Numbered from the stretch's first letter, positions 17,955 through 26,698 are shown. The stretch is DNA of 50,514 nt from Bacteroidota bacterium (GCA_947466965.1 CANIFU010000015.1:1-50514); one strand, 5' to 3'. A program made the numbers and translations. Notes: generated by a model not told the origin, from the letters alone.

Positions 17955-18200
17955 ATGAGCAATAATTTACTATTTGCAATCGACATACATACGGAAGAGG
18001 TCATCGTTTCTGAGTCTCCCAAAGGTAGTAATAAAATAAATTTTATTGAACGTATTCATCGCCAAGACAATGATATATTGTACAATGCTGTTCTCACGCT
18101 GACAAGTATAACGAAATCGGCTAAGGTTGATACAGCAGTTTTTAAAGCAATGGATAAAGTTTGTCAGCTGATTTACAACAGTATGAAAGGAAACAAATAG
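17955..18200 (+). CDS. Small protein of unknown function
   Basis: An 81-residue, probably cytosolic protein with an ATG start and no signal peptide or membrane segment. I do not recognise a family. The first half is predicted beta (LLFAIDIHTEEVIVSE) and the second half helical (VDTAVFKAMDKVCQLIYNSMKG). It lies 25 bases after the exported HNH nuclease and 35 bases before the FAD monooxygenase on the same strand, so co-transcription is likely. A role as an immunity protein for the nuclease is possible only by position and has no sequence support. Confidence 0.5.
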   Translation: MSNNLLFAIDIHTEEVIVSESPKGSNKINFIERIHRQDNDILYNAVLTLTSITKSAKVDTAVFKAMDKVCQLIYNSMKGNK

Positions 18201-18235
18201 TAATGAACATAGTAGACAAAAAAGTAAAAGAATAG

Positions 18236-19726
18236 TTGAAAAAAAAAGAGGAAACGAAAAAGTTTAGTTGGGCTGCATGTGATGAATGCCAGGGACGCGG
18301 CAAAAGAAGCAAGAAGCTCCGAAAGAAAGTGCGACTGAGCTTCCAGAGGACAATCGAACAATTTGAAAAAATGAATAGCGAAGGTTCTGCTCCAGTCCGT
18401 CCAAACGGACATTTATTTTCATGCATGAACTGCTCCGGGTCCGGCTTAATTCAAGCAATCAGCCCACCTATACCAGATAAAGAAAACTACCCCCATGTTG
18501 CAATCATTGGTGGTGGAATAGGAGGCGTGGCCCTTGCTGTGGCTTGCTTGCACCGTGGAATTCCTTTTACTTTATATGAGCGTGATTCTAGTTTTGATGC
18601 CCGGTCTCAGGGCTACGGACTCACCCTGCAGCAAGCGAGTAAAGCCATCGGGGGATTGGGTATTTTGTCTTTAGAAGAAGGTGTTATTTCGACTAGACAT
18701 ATAGTGCATACTACAGAAGGAAATGTGATCGGTGAATGGGGGATGAGAAAGTGGATGTCAACAGATTTGAAAAAATCTCCCAGGCGCACCAATGTGCATA
18801 TCGCTCGACAGTCGCTGCGTATGGCTTTGCTCGATCAACTCGGCGGACATGCTGCTGTTCAATGGGGACATCAGTTGATAGGTTATAAAGAATGTGAGGC
18901 TGAAGGTATTGATTTGTGCTTTCAGGTTGATGGAGAGATAAAAAGTGCTAAGGCAGATCTTGTTGTTGGAGCAGATGGAATTCGCAGTTCTGTGCGTAGC
19001 TTACTGATCGGCGAAGACATAAGCCCTTTGCGTTACTTAGGCTGTATCGTGATCTTGGGAATTTGTCCTTTAGCAGCTCTCGAAGGTATTGATAATTCTT
19101 TATTGGACTCTGCCACAGTCTTTCAAACCGCAAATGGAAATGAGCGGATCTACATCATGCCCTATTCGTCAGACACTGTGATGTGGCAATTGAGTTTTCC
19201 AATGCCTGAAAATGAAGCAAAGGCTTTAAGTGCAAAGGGTGTTCATGCACTCAAAGAAGAAGCGTATCGTAGAACGCAGTGGCACGATCCTATTCCTCAA
19301 ATTTTAGCGGCAACCTTGGAAGCTCAAATATCCGGTTATCCAGTTTATGACCGGGAATTACTCAAACCAGAAATGCTGGAGAGAGCAGAAGCTGTAACGC
19401 TGATCGGTGATGCAGCTCATCCCATGAGTCCATTCAAAGGTCAAGGAGCCAATCAAGCACTATTGGATGCGTTGGCCCTGGCTCGTTCGATATATAAAGG
19501 ATGTAGGCCTTTTTCTCTTTGGAGAAATGAAGGAATAAGAAAAAATGTATTGACAGGATTTGAATCAGAAATGTTACAACGCAGCGCAACTAAAGTGAAA
19601 GACTCCGAAGAGGCCGCTCATTTTTTACATTCCGAAATTGTGCTTCACCAAGGGGATGAACCGAGAGGACGATGTCTGAAAAATAAAGTGAAGAAAATTA
19701 AAACGAATGAAGGTCATACTTTATAA
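18236..19726 (+). CDS. FAD-dependent monooxygenase with N-terminal DnaJ-like CxxCxGxG region
   Basis: A 496-residue flavoprotein hydroxylase. Residues 11-70 hold two CxxCxGxG motifs (C15/C18 and C63/C66), like the zinc repeats of DnaJ, separated by a basic helix. The FAD domain begins at about 86 with the GGGIGG dinucleotide-binding loop (92-97) and an acidic end to strand 2 (LYERD). It has the VVGADGIRSSVR block and the ribityl-binding GDAAHPMSPFKGQGANQAL motif of the PHBH group. The start is a TTG at 18236, preceded immediately by an in-frame stop; no ATG occurs before residue 46, which is inside the cysteine region, so the TTG must be used. Its base composition is visibly richer in G+C than the flanking genes, which suggests horizontal acquisition. 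Substrate is unknown. Confidence 0.88.
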   Translation: MKKKEETKKFSWAACDECQGRGKRSKKLRKKVRLSFQRTIEQFEKMNSEGSAPVRPNGHLFSCMNCSGSGLIQAISPPIPDKENYPHVAIIGGGIGGVALAVACLHRGIPFTLYERDSSFDARSQGYGLTLQQASKAIGGLGILSLEEGVISTRHIVHTTEGNVIGEWGMRKWMSTDLKKSPRRTNVHIARQSLRMALLDQLGGHAAVQWGHQLIGYKECEAEGIDLCFQVDGEIKSAKADLVVGADGIRSSVRSLLIGEDISPLRYLGCIVILGICPLAALEGIDNSLLDSATVFQTANGNERIYIMPYSSDTVMWQLSFPMPENEAKALSAKGVHALKEEAYRRTQWHDPIPQILAATLEAQISGYPVYDRELLKPEMLERAEAVTLIGDAAHPMSPFKGQGANQALLDALALARSIYKGCRPFSLWRNEGIRKNVLTGFESEMLQRSATKVKDSEEAAHFLHSEIVLHQGDEPRGRCLKNKVKKIKTNEGHTL

Positions 19727-19831
19727 ACTAAAATGTTTTTAAGAATAGAACATTATTTTGATACAACTAATAGAAAAATAATATAAGTTGCTAGTATACT
19801 GCCGTTCGCTTCTCCTCACTAATTAGGGCGA

Positions 19832-20509
19832 TTAACTTTTCTTTAAACTTGTAAAGACGATATCGTTGAGAAACGCAATTATTTCTGCTTCCTTTTTGAT
19901 TTTCCCGAAATCCGTAAGAGAAGGCAAATTATTCATGAAAAAAGTTTGAAAATGTGCCATTTCAATTATAGTTGAGGCTAAGGATTTTGGGTATTTATAT
20001 TTCGGACTACATTCTAAAATAATTTTACCAATCACAGCGCAAAGGTCTTTGTACGGTTTAAAAAACTGCTGTTTATTATCTTCTCCAACTTGCTTTGTTA
20101 GGTAAGCCTTTGTTCCTTCTGTGATTATTATTTGATGAAGTAAACTTTCGTTTATATAACTTGTTTGTTCATCATCCTCAACAGCCGATGCCAATAACTT
20201 TATTACTCTTTTTAATTTTACAGTTGGATCTTTAATGTTGTTGGTTTGAAAACTTATCTGAAATTCAAGCCATCCCCAATACCAAGCTGTTAAATAAACC
20301 AATAATTTATGTTTGTTTTCAAAATAACGATATATACCGGCTTCTGTAGTGCCAATATCTTCCGCCAGTTTTTTAAAAGTAAAAGCCTCAAATCCCGCCT
20401 TAAATATTAGTTGAATACTATGCTTAAGAATATTCTTCCCTAATTCTGAACCTTCCGGATTTCGAAGAAAAAGGGCTTCATTCATTTTTATCTGTAAGTG
20501 TAACTTCAT
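19832..20509 (-). CDS. TetR/AcrR-family transcriptional regulator
   Basis: A 225-residue regulator. The N-terminal DNA-binding domain (about 20-70) has the TetR helix-turn-helix pattern: IFKAGFEAFTFKKLAEDIG, then TTEAGIYRYFENKHKLL. The rest is an all-helical ligand-binding domain with no recognisable specificity. It is divergent from the bestrophin/carbonic anhydrase/purKE operon across 129 bases that contain a strong palindrome, so it is the likely repressor of that operon and perhaps of itself. A second ATG at residue 9 could be the start. Its effector cannot be told from sequence. Confidence 0.9.
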   Translation of the reverse strand: MKLHLQIKMNEALFLRNPEGSELGKNILKHSIQLIFKAGFEAFTFKKLAEDIGTTEAGIYRYFENKHKLLVYLTAWYWGWLEFQISFQTNNIKDPTVKLKRVIKLLASAVEDDEQTSYINESLLHQIIITEGTKAYLTKQVGEDNKQQFFKPYKDLCAVIGKIILECSPKYKYPKSLASTIIEMAHFQTFFMNNLPSLTDFGKIKKEAEIIAFLNDIVFTSLKKS

Positions 20510-20575
20510 TTTAATTTTTTTAAAAGTCTATTAAATTCGTTTGTAAAGCTACGAAAAATATTTTTACAATTATTT

Positions 20576-20594
20576 ATGATAGTAATGCTATCAT
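20576..20594. promoter_or_regulatory. Palindromic operator candidate between tetR and the bestrophin operon
   Basis: ATGATAGTAATGCTATCAT is a 19-base inverted repeat: 7-base arms ATGATAG/CTATCAT match perfectly around a TAATG centre. The size and symmetry suit a TetR dimer. It ends 15 bases before the -7 element of the bestrophin operon, so it overlaps the expected -33 region; binding there would block transcription. It also lies just upstream of a TAGCTTTA element facing tetR (20544-20551, minus strand). Confidence 0.65.
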
Positions 20595-20609
20595 TTAATA
20601 AAATATTCC

Positions 20610-20617
20610 TATCTTTG
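20610..20617 (+). promoter_or_regulatory. -7 promoter element of the bestrophin/carbonic anhydrase/purKE operon
   Basis: TATCTTTG is a full match to TAnnTTTG and lies 21 bases before the bestrophin ATG, implying a very short leader. No -33 TTTG is visible; that region is occupied by the palindrome at 20576-20594. Confidence 0.6.
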
Positions 20618-20638
20618 TCGCGAACTATAAAATAGCGT

Positions 20639-21532
20639 ATGTTACTTAACAAAAAAATTCCCGCCTTTTATATAATAAACAAGGTAAAGTTGGATCTTTT
20701 TTATGTATTGGTTCTATCCTTTTTCGTTCTTTTTATTACGGAAAAGTACAATGGCCTGCTACCAGAAATGCCCTTGACAATTCCTGCTTTCCTAGGCACA
20801 GCGATTTCAATTCTTTTATCTTTTAAAATTAGTCAATCTTACGATAGATGGTGGGAAGCACGCAAAGTATGGGGAGCAATCGTCAATGATTCCCGCAGTT
20901 TTATTATTCAGCTTCAAACCTTAACTGCAAAAGGGAATGATGAAAAGATTAAGAAAATTGCTTTTCGGCAAATTGCTTGGTGTTATTCATTGGGACAATC
21001 ACTTAGAGGTTTGGATCCACTTGAAAATCTGGAAAAATATATTTCTGATGAAGATATTGAAGAATTAAAGAAACATAATAATAAACCTTTGGCACTTTTA
21101 TACCTGCATGGAATGGATATAAAAGAACTTAAAGAGTTTAATCAATTGGAAATATATTCTCAATTGCAATTAGATAATACGCTTGTTAGGCTTTGTGATG
21201 CCCAAGGGAAATCCGAACGCATAAAAACAACTGTTTTCCCTGTTACCTACCGTTTATTTCTGCATGCAATAATTTATTTATTCGTTGTTACGCTTTCAAT
21301 TTCGCTGAAAGATGTAGCTGTAATTTTTGAAATACCTCTTTTATTGTTGATTTCCACTGCTTTCTTTTTATTGGAAAAAACAGCAACTCATATGCAAGAT
21401 CCATTTGAAAATAAACCTACAGATACTGCAATGACTGCTATAGCTAGGACAATTGAAATTAACATTAAACAATTACTAAAGGAAACTGAAATTCCTAAAG
21501 CGCATCAACCTGAAAAATTTTATTTATTATAA
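20639..21532 (+). CDS. Bestrophin-family anion channel
   Basis: A 297-residue inner-membrane protein of the bestrophin-like (UPF0187) family. Membrane helices are visible at about 20-37, 45-62, 200-220 and 225-245. The family signature SYDRWWEARKVWGAIVNDSR follows the second helix. Bacterial and eukaryotic bestrophins form pentameric channels for chloride and other anions, and algal thylakoid bestrophins are proposed bicarbonate channels. Here the gene leads an operon with carbonic anhydrase (19-base gap) and purK/purE, so bicarbonate is the most sensible permeant by context; this is inference. Confidence 0.9.
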   Translation: MLLNKKIPAFYIINKVKLDLFYVLVLSFFVLFITEKYNGLLPEMPLTIPAFLGTAISILLSFKISQSYDRWWEARKVWGAIVNDSRSFIIQLQTLTAKGNDEKIKKIAFRQIAWCYSLGQSLRGLDPLENLEKYISDEDIEELKKHNNKPLALLYLHGMDIKELKEFNQLEIYSQLQLDNTLVRLCDAQGKSERIKTTVFPVTYRLFLHAIIYLFVVTLSISLKDVAVIFEIPLLLLISTAFFLLEKTATHMQDPFENKPTDTAMTAIARTIEINIKQLLKETEIPKAHQPEKFYLL

Positions 21533-21551
21533 ACAATTAAATCCAAACACT

Positions 21552-22199
21552 ATGAAAACATTAACAAAAGAAATGCAATCAGCATTAACTCCTTCAATGG
21601 CTTTAGAATTATTAAAAGAAGGGAACAAACGCTTTGTAAGCAACCTGAAAGTAAACCGTAATTTGTTGCAACAGGCAAATGAAACATCAGATGGGCAACA
21701 TCCTTTTGCCGTGATCTTGAGTTGTATAGATAGCCGGACTTCTGCGGAACTGATCTTTGATCAAGGACTTGGTGATGTTTTTAGTATCCGTATTGCCGGA
21801 AATATTATCAATGAAGATATCCTGGGAAGTATGGAATTTGGATGTAAAGTTGCCGGCTCTAAAATTATTGTTGTATTAGGACATACTAAATGCGGAGCTG
21901 TAAAAGGGGCATGCGACCATGTTGAGATGGGTAATCTTACGGCTTTACTCACAAAAATTAGACCTGCTGTTGACGATGAAACTTCTACAATAGAAAATCG
22001 AAATTCTAACAATTCTGTTTTTGTTGAAAATGTTGCAACTATTAATGTTAAAAGAACAGTGAAATCAATAATGGAACGCAGCCCAATACTAAAAGAAATG
22101 ATTGAAAGTGGAGAAATTGGAATTATTGGTGGTACGCATAATATTGCAACAGGTGATGTTACATTTTATCCTGAATCGTCTACAATTAAATTGATTTAA
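21552..22199 (+). CDS. Beta-class carbonic anhydrase
   Basis: Interconverts CO2 and bicarbonate. The 215-residue cytosolic protein has all zinc and catalytic residues: C58, D60 and R62 in LSCIDSRTS, and H111 and C114 in LGHTKCGAV. The IRIAGNI block is also typical. No signal peptide is present, so it acts in the cytosol, where it would trap CO2 as bicarbonate. It lies between the bestrophin gene and purK with gaps of 19 and 21 bases, pointing to one transcript. Confidence 0.95.
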   Translation: MKTLTKEMQSALTPSMALELLKEGNKRFVSNLKVNRNLLQQANETSDGQHPFAVILSCIDSRTSAELIFDQGLGDVFSIRIAGNIINEDILGSMEFGCKVAGSKIIVVLGHTKCGAVKGACDHVEMGNLTALLTKIRPAVDDETSTIENRNSNNSVFVENVATINVKRTVKSIMERSPILKEMIESGEIGIIGGTHNIATGDVTFYPESSTIKLI

Positions 22200-22220
22200 T
22201 AGTTTAAATAGATACCTTAG

Positions 22221-23375
22221 ATGGAACAGCTGGTAATATCAGATTTTAATCTTGGAATAATTGCAGGTGGTCAACTTGGAAAAATATTGGCACTGACGGC
22301 AAGTAATTGGAATATTAATACTTTTATACTTGATCCTGACGATCAATGTCCTGCTTCATCTTGTGCTACTGCCTTTTTTAAAGGCAACTATCTTGATTTT
22401 GATGATGTTTATAATTTCGGGAAAAAAGTGGATTTGCTCACTTTTGAAATTGAAAATATTAACATAGCGGCTTTAAAAAAATTAAAAGCGGAAGGATTGA
22501 AAGTATATCCTGAGCCGGAAATCTTAGAATTGATGAAAGATAAAGGATTGCAAAAGCAATTTTATTTGAGTCAAAATATTCCTTCTCCCCATTTTCAATT
22601 ATTTTTTTCTAAAGCTGAAATCTGTGAAGCAATGGAAAGTGATAAAATTCAATTGCCATTTGTGCAAAAATTAAGAACGGGTGGATATGATGGACAAGGT
22701 GTTGTTGTAATTAAAAATAAAAATGAATATATAAAACTATTAGACGGTCCATCTGTAGTTGAACATTGTGTAAAAATAAAAAAAGAAATTTCTATTATTG
22801 TTGCAAGAAATATTCAAGGCGAAATAAAATGTTTTCCTCCCGTAGAAATGCTTTTTAATACATCTGAAAATATTGTCGAAAAAATTATTTGTCCCGCTTC
22901 AACAAGTGAAAGTATGAATACCGTAGCAACGGAGTTGGCAAATCGTATCGTTTCCGATTTAAATTTTGTTGGTTTATTGGCGGTAGAAATGTTTATTGAT
23001 GAACAAAATAAAATATGGGTAAATGAAGTCGCTCCTCGCCCCCATAATAGTGGTCATCATACTATTGAAAGTGTAATTACATCACAATACGAACAGTTAT
23101 TGAGGGCAGTTTTTAATTTGCCTTTAGGCTCTACGAATCTAAAAACGGCTTCTGTTATGATTAATCTTTTAGGTGAGCCTGGATTTGAAGGAAAAGTAAA
23201 ATATGAAGGTTTATCAAAAGCAATGTCTATTGAAGGTGTTAAAATACATTTATATGGAAAAAAAACGACTAAAGCATTTCGTAAAATGGGACATATAACA
23301 GTGCTTGCAAACACAATTGAAGAAGCGAAGTCGAAAGCAGATTTAGTAAATCAAATTTTAAAAGTAAAAAGTTAA
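22221..23375 (+). CDS. purK: 5-(carboxyamino)imidazole ribonucleotide synthase
   Basis: ATP-grasp enzyme that uses ATP and bicarbonate to carboxylate AIR to N5-CAIR in purine synthesis. The 384 residues are full length. A Rossmann-like start (GIIAGGQLGKILALTA, about 13-28), the ATP-grasp region with LRTGGYDGQGV, and the EVAPRPHNSGHHTIE block are clear. It lies directly before purE (three bases between stop and start) and after a carbonic anhydrase, an arrangement that supplies its bicarbonate substrate next to the enzyme. Confidence 0.95.
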   Translation: MEQLVISDFNLGIIAGGQLGKILALTASNWNINTFILDPDDQCPASSCATAFFKGNYLDFDDVYNFGKKVDLLTFEIENINIAALKKLKAEGLKVYPEPEILELMKDKGLQKQFYLSQNIPSPHFQLFFSKAEICEAMESDKIQLPFVQKLRTGGYDGQGVVVIKNKNEYIKLLDGPSVVEHCVKIKKEISIIVARNIQGEIKCFPPVEMLFNTSENIVEKIICPASTSESMNTVATELANRIVSDLNFVGLLAVEMFIDEQNKIWVNEVAPRPHNSGHHTIESVITSQYEQLLRAVFNLPLGSTNLKTASVMINLLGEPGFEGKVKYEGLSKAMSIEGVKIHLYGKKTTKAFRKMGHITVLANTIEEAKSKADLVNQILKVKS

Positions 23376-23378
23376 TCT

Positions 23379-23864
23379 ATGAAAAAACCAATTGTTAGTA
23401 TCATTATGGGATCAGCTTCAGACATGAAAATTATGGAACAAGCGGCCCACGTTCTTCTTGAATTCAAAGTGCCTTATGAAATGACTATTGTTTCAGCTCA
23501 TCGAACACCAAAAAGATTATTTGAATTTTCTGAAAATGCTCATAAAAGAGGTATTGAGGTTATAATTGCTGGGGCTGGGGGAGCTGCTCACCTGCCGGGA
23601 ATGGTTGCAGCAATTTCTCCTTTGCCTATTATTGGCGTACCTATAAAATCATCTAATTCCTTAGATGGTTGGGATTCAATATTGTCTATACTTCAAATGC
23701 CAGGTGGCGTTCCTGTTGCAACAGTAGCATTAAATGGTGCAAAAAATGCTGCATTATTGGCTGTTCAGATACTTTCAGTAAATAAAAAAGAACTTCGCAA
23801 ATCAATGATTAACCATAAAAATAAACTTCATTCATCGGTTATGGAAGACGTAAAAAAGATTTAA
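23379..23864 (+). CDS. purE: N5-carboxyaminoimidazole ribonucleotide mutase
   Basis: Class I PurE, 161 residues, converting N5-CAIR to CAIR. Visible motifs are GSASDMKIM, the catalytic [10 protein letters not shown] with its histidine, [12 protein letters not shown] and [20 protein letters not shown]. The class I form works with PurK, which is encoded immediately upstream. It is the last gene of the operon; a 9-base-pair hairpin with a long loop lies 25 bases after its stop. Confidence 0.96.
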   Translation: MKKPIVSIIMGSASDMKIMEQAAHVLLEFKVPYEMTIVSAHRTPKRLFEFSENAHKRGIEVIIAGAGGAAHLPGMVAAISPLPIIGVPIKSSNSLDGWDSILSILQMPGGVPVATVALNGAKNAALLAVQILSVNKKELRKSMINHKNKLHSSVMEDVKKI

Positions 23865-23888
23865 GTTTTCAAATGATATTCAAGCTTT

Positions 23889-23949
23889 AAGCACTCCTTT
23901 AACAGTTTTCTATTTATACGTTTAGATTTTCGCTTTTATTGGAGTGCTT
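23889..23949 (+). terminator. Long-loop hairpin after purE, weak terminator candidate
   Basis: AAGCACTCC (23889-23897) and GGAGTGCTT (23941-23949) are perfect complements separated by 43 bases. A short T-rich stretch follows. The long loop makes it a poor classical terminator; it may be an end-of-transcript structure or part of a small RNA. Confidence 0.4.
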
Positions 23950-24239
23950 TATAATTTATTTGACAATCCAGCACTCAATTAGAAAAATCGCTGTTACATT
24001 CTTTACTTATTTCCGATACAGAAAAGTCTTTGTATATCATAATGGAGCAGAATCTTACTATGCTAGTAGGGGTTTTAGAAGTTCCTTAAGAGTTTGACAT
24101 CTCCTAAGTAATTTCTTATTAATTAGTTAGATTTTTTTATTAAAAGCTTTCATTTATTAAACAAAAGGACGTTGCTTTTGCCGATTTAATTTCCGTAATT
24201 AGCGCTGCAAATCATCCCTAAAATTAAATCACTTATTAA
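23950..24239. other. Non-coding stretch between the purE hairpin and the choice-of-anchor-B gene
   Basis: AT-rich and without a convincing open frame, TAnnTTTG promoter or tRNA-like structure. I see nothing assignable here beyond the presumed promoter region of the next gene. Confidence 0.5.
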
Positions 24240-26645
24240 ATGAAATTTTCAAAATTACTTTTTGTAGCGGCCTCTATTTTTGCCTCGGCAACTAATTCTT
24301 CCGCTCAGTTGAATGTTACTTTTCAGGCACAATTGCCTTACCCCGGAGAAACATGTGCAAATATTTGCGGTTATGTTGATTCATTAGGTAACGAATATGC
24401 CTTGGTTGGCGCTCAAATGGGAATGTCGATCGTAGATGTTACCATTCCGAACTCACCGGTTGAAGTACTTCAAATTCCCGGTCCTGATAATTTATGGAAA
24501 GAAATAAAGGTGCGTGGTAAATATGCCTATGTTACTTCTGAAGGAGGAAGCGGTTTGCAGATCATAAACCTAAGCTCATTGCCAAATACTGCTGGCATTA
24601 CTTCTCGTTTTTGGGCGCCTACAATTCCAGGCGCAGGAACATTAAATACAATTCATGCTTTGCACATCGATAATAATTTTGTGTATTTATATGGCAGTAA
24701 TTTATTCAATGGTGGCGCCTTAGTTGCAGATCTTACGGATCCCTGGAATCCAGTGTATGCAGGAAATTATCAGAACAGCGTTTCTCCTTATGTTCACGAT
24801 GGCTATGTGAGAAACGATACTTTATATTCCGGACATATTTATGATGGTTTTTTCTCTGTTGTTGATTTTACAAATAAAACAACTCCTGTTGAATTAGCGA
24901 ATCAATCGACTCCTAACAACTTTACACACAACACCTGGTTATCGCAAAATAGTAAAGTATTGTTTACAACAGATGAAAAGGATGATTCCTATTTAACAGC
25001 TTACGATATTTCTAATTTAGGAAGCATCAGTGAATTGGATCGCATTCAATCGAATCCAGGTTCCAACTCTATAGTTCATAATACACATATTATTAACGTG
25101 GCTGGAAATGATTTTGCTGTTACTTCTTGGTATAAAGATGGATTCACCATAACCGATGTTGGCCGCCCAATCAATATGGTACAAGTAGGAAATTATGATA
25201 CCTTCGTTGGTTCAGGCGGTGGATTTGAAGGTGATTGGGGTGTTTATCCTTATTTGCCTTCCGGAACAATTGTCGTTTCCAATATTGATGAAGGATTATT
25301 TGTATTTTCTCCAACCTATGTGCGTGCATGTTACTTAGAAGGAATTGTTACGGATAGTATTTGTGGTGTAACATTAAATGATACTGATGTTTCTATTTCG
25401 GTTGTTGGAGTTACAGACAGTACAGATATTGTTGGACAATACAGAACTGGAACAGCAATTCCCGGAACATATACTGTTACATTTTCACATTCAGGATATG
25501 TAACAAAAGTAGTTACAGGAGTAGTTTTGGCTCCCGGAGTGTTGACAAATCTGAACGTTCAATTGGCACCGATCAGCACAGTAAGTATTACAGGAACCGT
25601 TTCAAATGCGATATCCTCCGCACCGATCGCTGCAGCAAATGTAACCATTACAGATGCCTCCAATACCTATAATTTTACGAGCAACGTTACTGGAAATTTC
25701 TCGAGCTGTAATGTGGTGAGTGGAACAAATTACAATGTGTATGCAGGGAAGTGGGGATATGAAACCTATTGTGCTTCGGGCCAAACGATCAATACAGGAT
25801 CTTCGGTTTTAGCATACCCATTAACACCAGGATATTACGATGATTTTACGTTTAATTTTGGTTGGTCAGTATCTTCAAGTGCTTCAACAGGCGCATGGGT
25901 TCGTGGCATTCCATTAGGAACTTTCAATGCAGGAATTGCTGCTAATCCCGGACTTGATGCTGCATCAGATTGTTCGAATCAGGCTTATGTAACAGGAAAT
26001 ACTGGTGTTACTGGTTCGGATCAGGATGTGGATAATGGAGCAACTACTTTAACCTCTCCGATCTTTGATCTTACTGCTTATACAACTCCTTATCTTGATT
26101 ATTCCCGTTGGTTTTATAACGGAGGAGGAACAGGTGCTCCTAATGATTCATTAACTATTTATTTAAGCAATGGCTTAACAAGTGTTTTAATTGAAACTGT
26201 TTTAGCAACAACGCCATTAAATTCAACATGGGTTCCGAAATCATATAAAATATCAGATTACATAACACCTACATCTAATATGAAGGTGATTGTTAGAACA
26301 GCAGATGCAACTCCCGGGCATATATTAGAAGCAGGTTTTGATAAGTTTATGATTGTGGAAGGTACTGCAGGAATCAATGAAAACAATTTAAATAATTCGG
26401 TTTCAGTTTTTCCAAATCCCTTCACAAACGAAACTTCAATAATGTATGAATTGAAAAAAACATTAGCTATTGGTGCATCCATTCTGATCACAGATGTTAC
26501 TGGCAAGCAAGTTGCAACATACGAATTAAAGCAAAACAAAGGTGTTGTGAATATGAATCCTTCTTTAAGCAATGGTATTTATTTTGTTCGAATTGTGAAT
26601 GGTGATGAGCAAACAAAGCCGGTGAAAATTATAAAAATGAAATAA
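24240..26645 (+). CDS. Choice-of-anchor B (LVIVD-repeat) secreted protein, T9SS cargo
   Basis: An 801-residue exported protein. A signal peptide (1-22) precedes a beta-propeller-like region (about 30-370) with repeats of the LVIVD type, for example GMSIVDVTIPNSPVEV and GLQIINLSSLPN, as in choice-of-anchor B proteins. Residues about 375-530 look like two carboxypeptidase-regulatory-like or Ig-type beta domains (GTVSNAISSAPIAAANVTIT). A jelly-roll-like region follows (about 535-700), then a type A T9SS sorting domain starting VSVFPNPFTNE. It probably sits on the surface or is released. No enzyme motif is evident. A bidirectional terminator follows its stop. Confidence 0.85.
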   Translation: MKFSKLLFVAASIFASATNSSAQLNVTFQAQLPYPGETCANICGYVDSLGNEYALVGAQMGMSIVDVTIPNSPVEVLQIPGPDNLWKEIKVRGKYAYVTSEGGSGLQIINLSSLPNTAGITSRFWAPTIPGAGTLNTIHALHIDNNFVYLYGSNLFNGGALVADLTDPWNPVYAGNYQNSVSPYVHDGYVRNDTLYSGHIYDGFFSVVDFTNKTTPVELANQSTPNNFTHNTWLSQNSKVLFTTDEKDDSYLTAYDISNLGSISELDRIQSNPGSNSIVHNTHIINVAGNDFAVTSWYKDGFTITDVGRPINMVQVGNYDTFVGSGGGFEGDWGVYPYLPSGTIVVSNIDEGLFVFSPTYVRACYLEGIVTDSICGVTLNDTDVSISVVGVTDSTDIVGQYRTGTAIPGTYTVTFSHSGYVTKVVTGVVLAPGVLTNLNVQLAPISTVSITGTVSNAISSAPIAAANVTITDASNTYNFTSNVTGNFSSCNVVSGTNYNVYAGKWGYETYCASGQTINTGSSVLAYPLTPGYYDDFTFNFGWSVSSSASTGAWVRGIPLGTFNAGIAANPGLDAASDCSNQAYVTGNTGVTGSDQDVDNGATTLTSPIFDLTAYTTPYLDYSRWFYNGGGTGAPNDSLTIYLSNGLTSVLIETVLATTPLNSTWVPKSYKISDYITPTSNMKVIVRTADATPGHILEAGFDKFMIVEGTAGINENNLNNSVSVFPNPFTNETSIMYELKKTLAIGASILITDVTGKQVATYELKQNKGVVNMNPSLSNGIYFVRIVNGDEQTKPVKIIKMK

Positions 26646-26660
26646 AAAAAGATCAATTTA

Positions 26661-26698
26661 AAAAAAATCCCGTCAGAAAGCTGAGGGGATTTTTTTTT
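26661..26698 (+). terminator. Strong intrinsic terminator, usable in both directions
   Basis: AAAAAAATCCC/TCAG (26661-26671, 26673-26676) pairs with CTGA/GGGATTTTTTT (81-84 and 86-96 of the 26600 block) around an AAAG tetraloop, with one G-G mismatch. Long A and T runs flank both sides, so it can end the choice-of-anchor-B transcript and the opposing tsaD/26697-27407 transcript. Confidence 0.8.
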
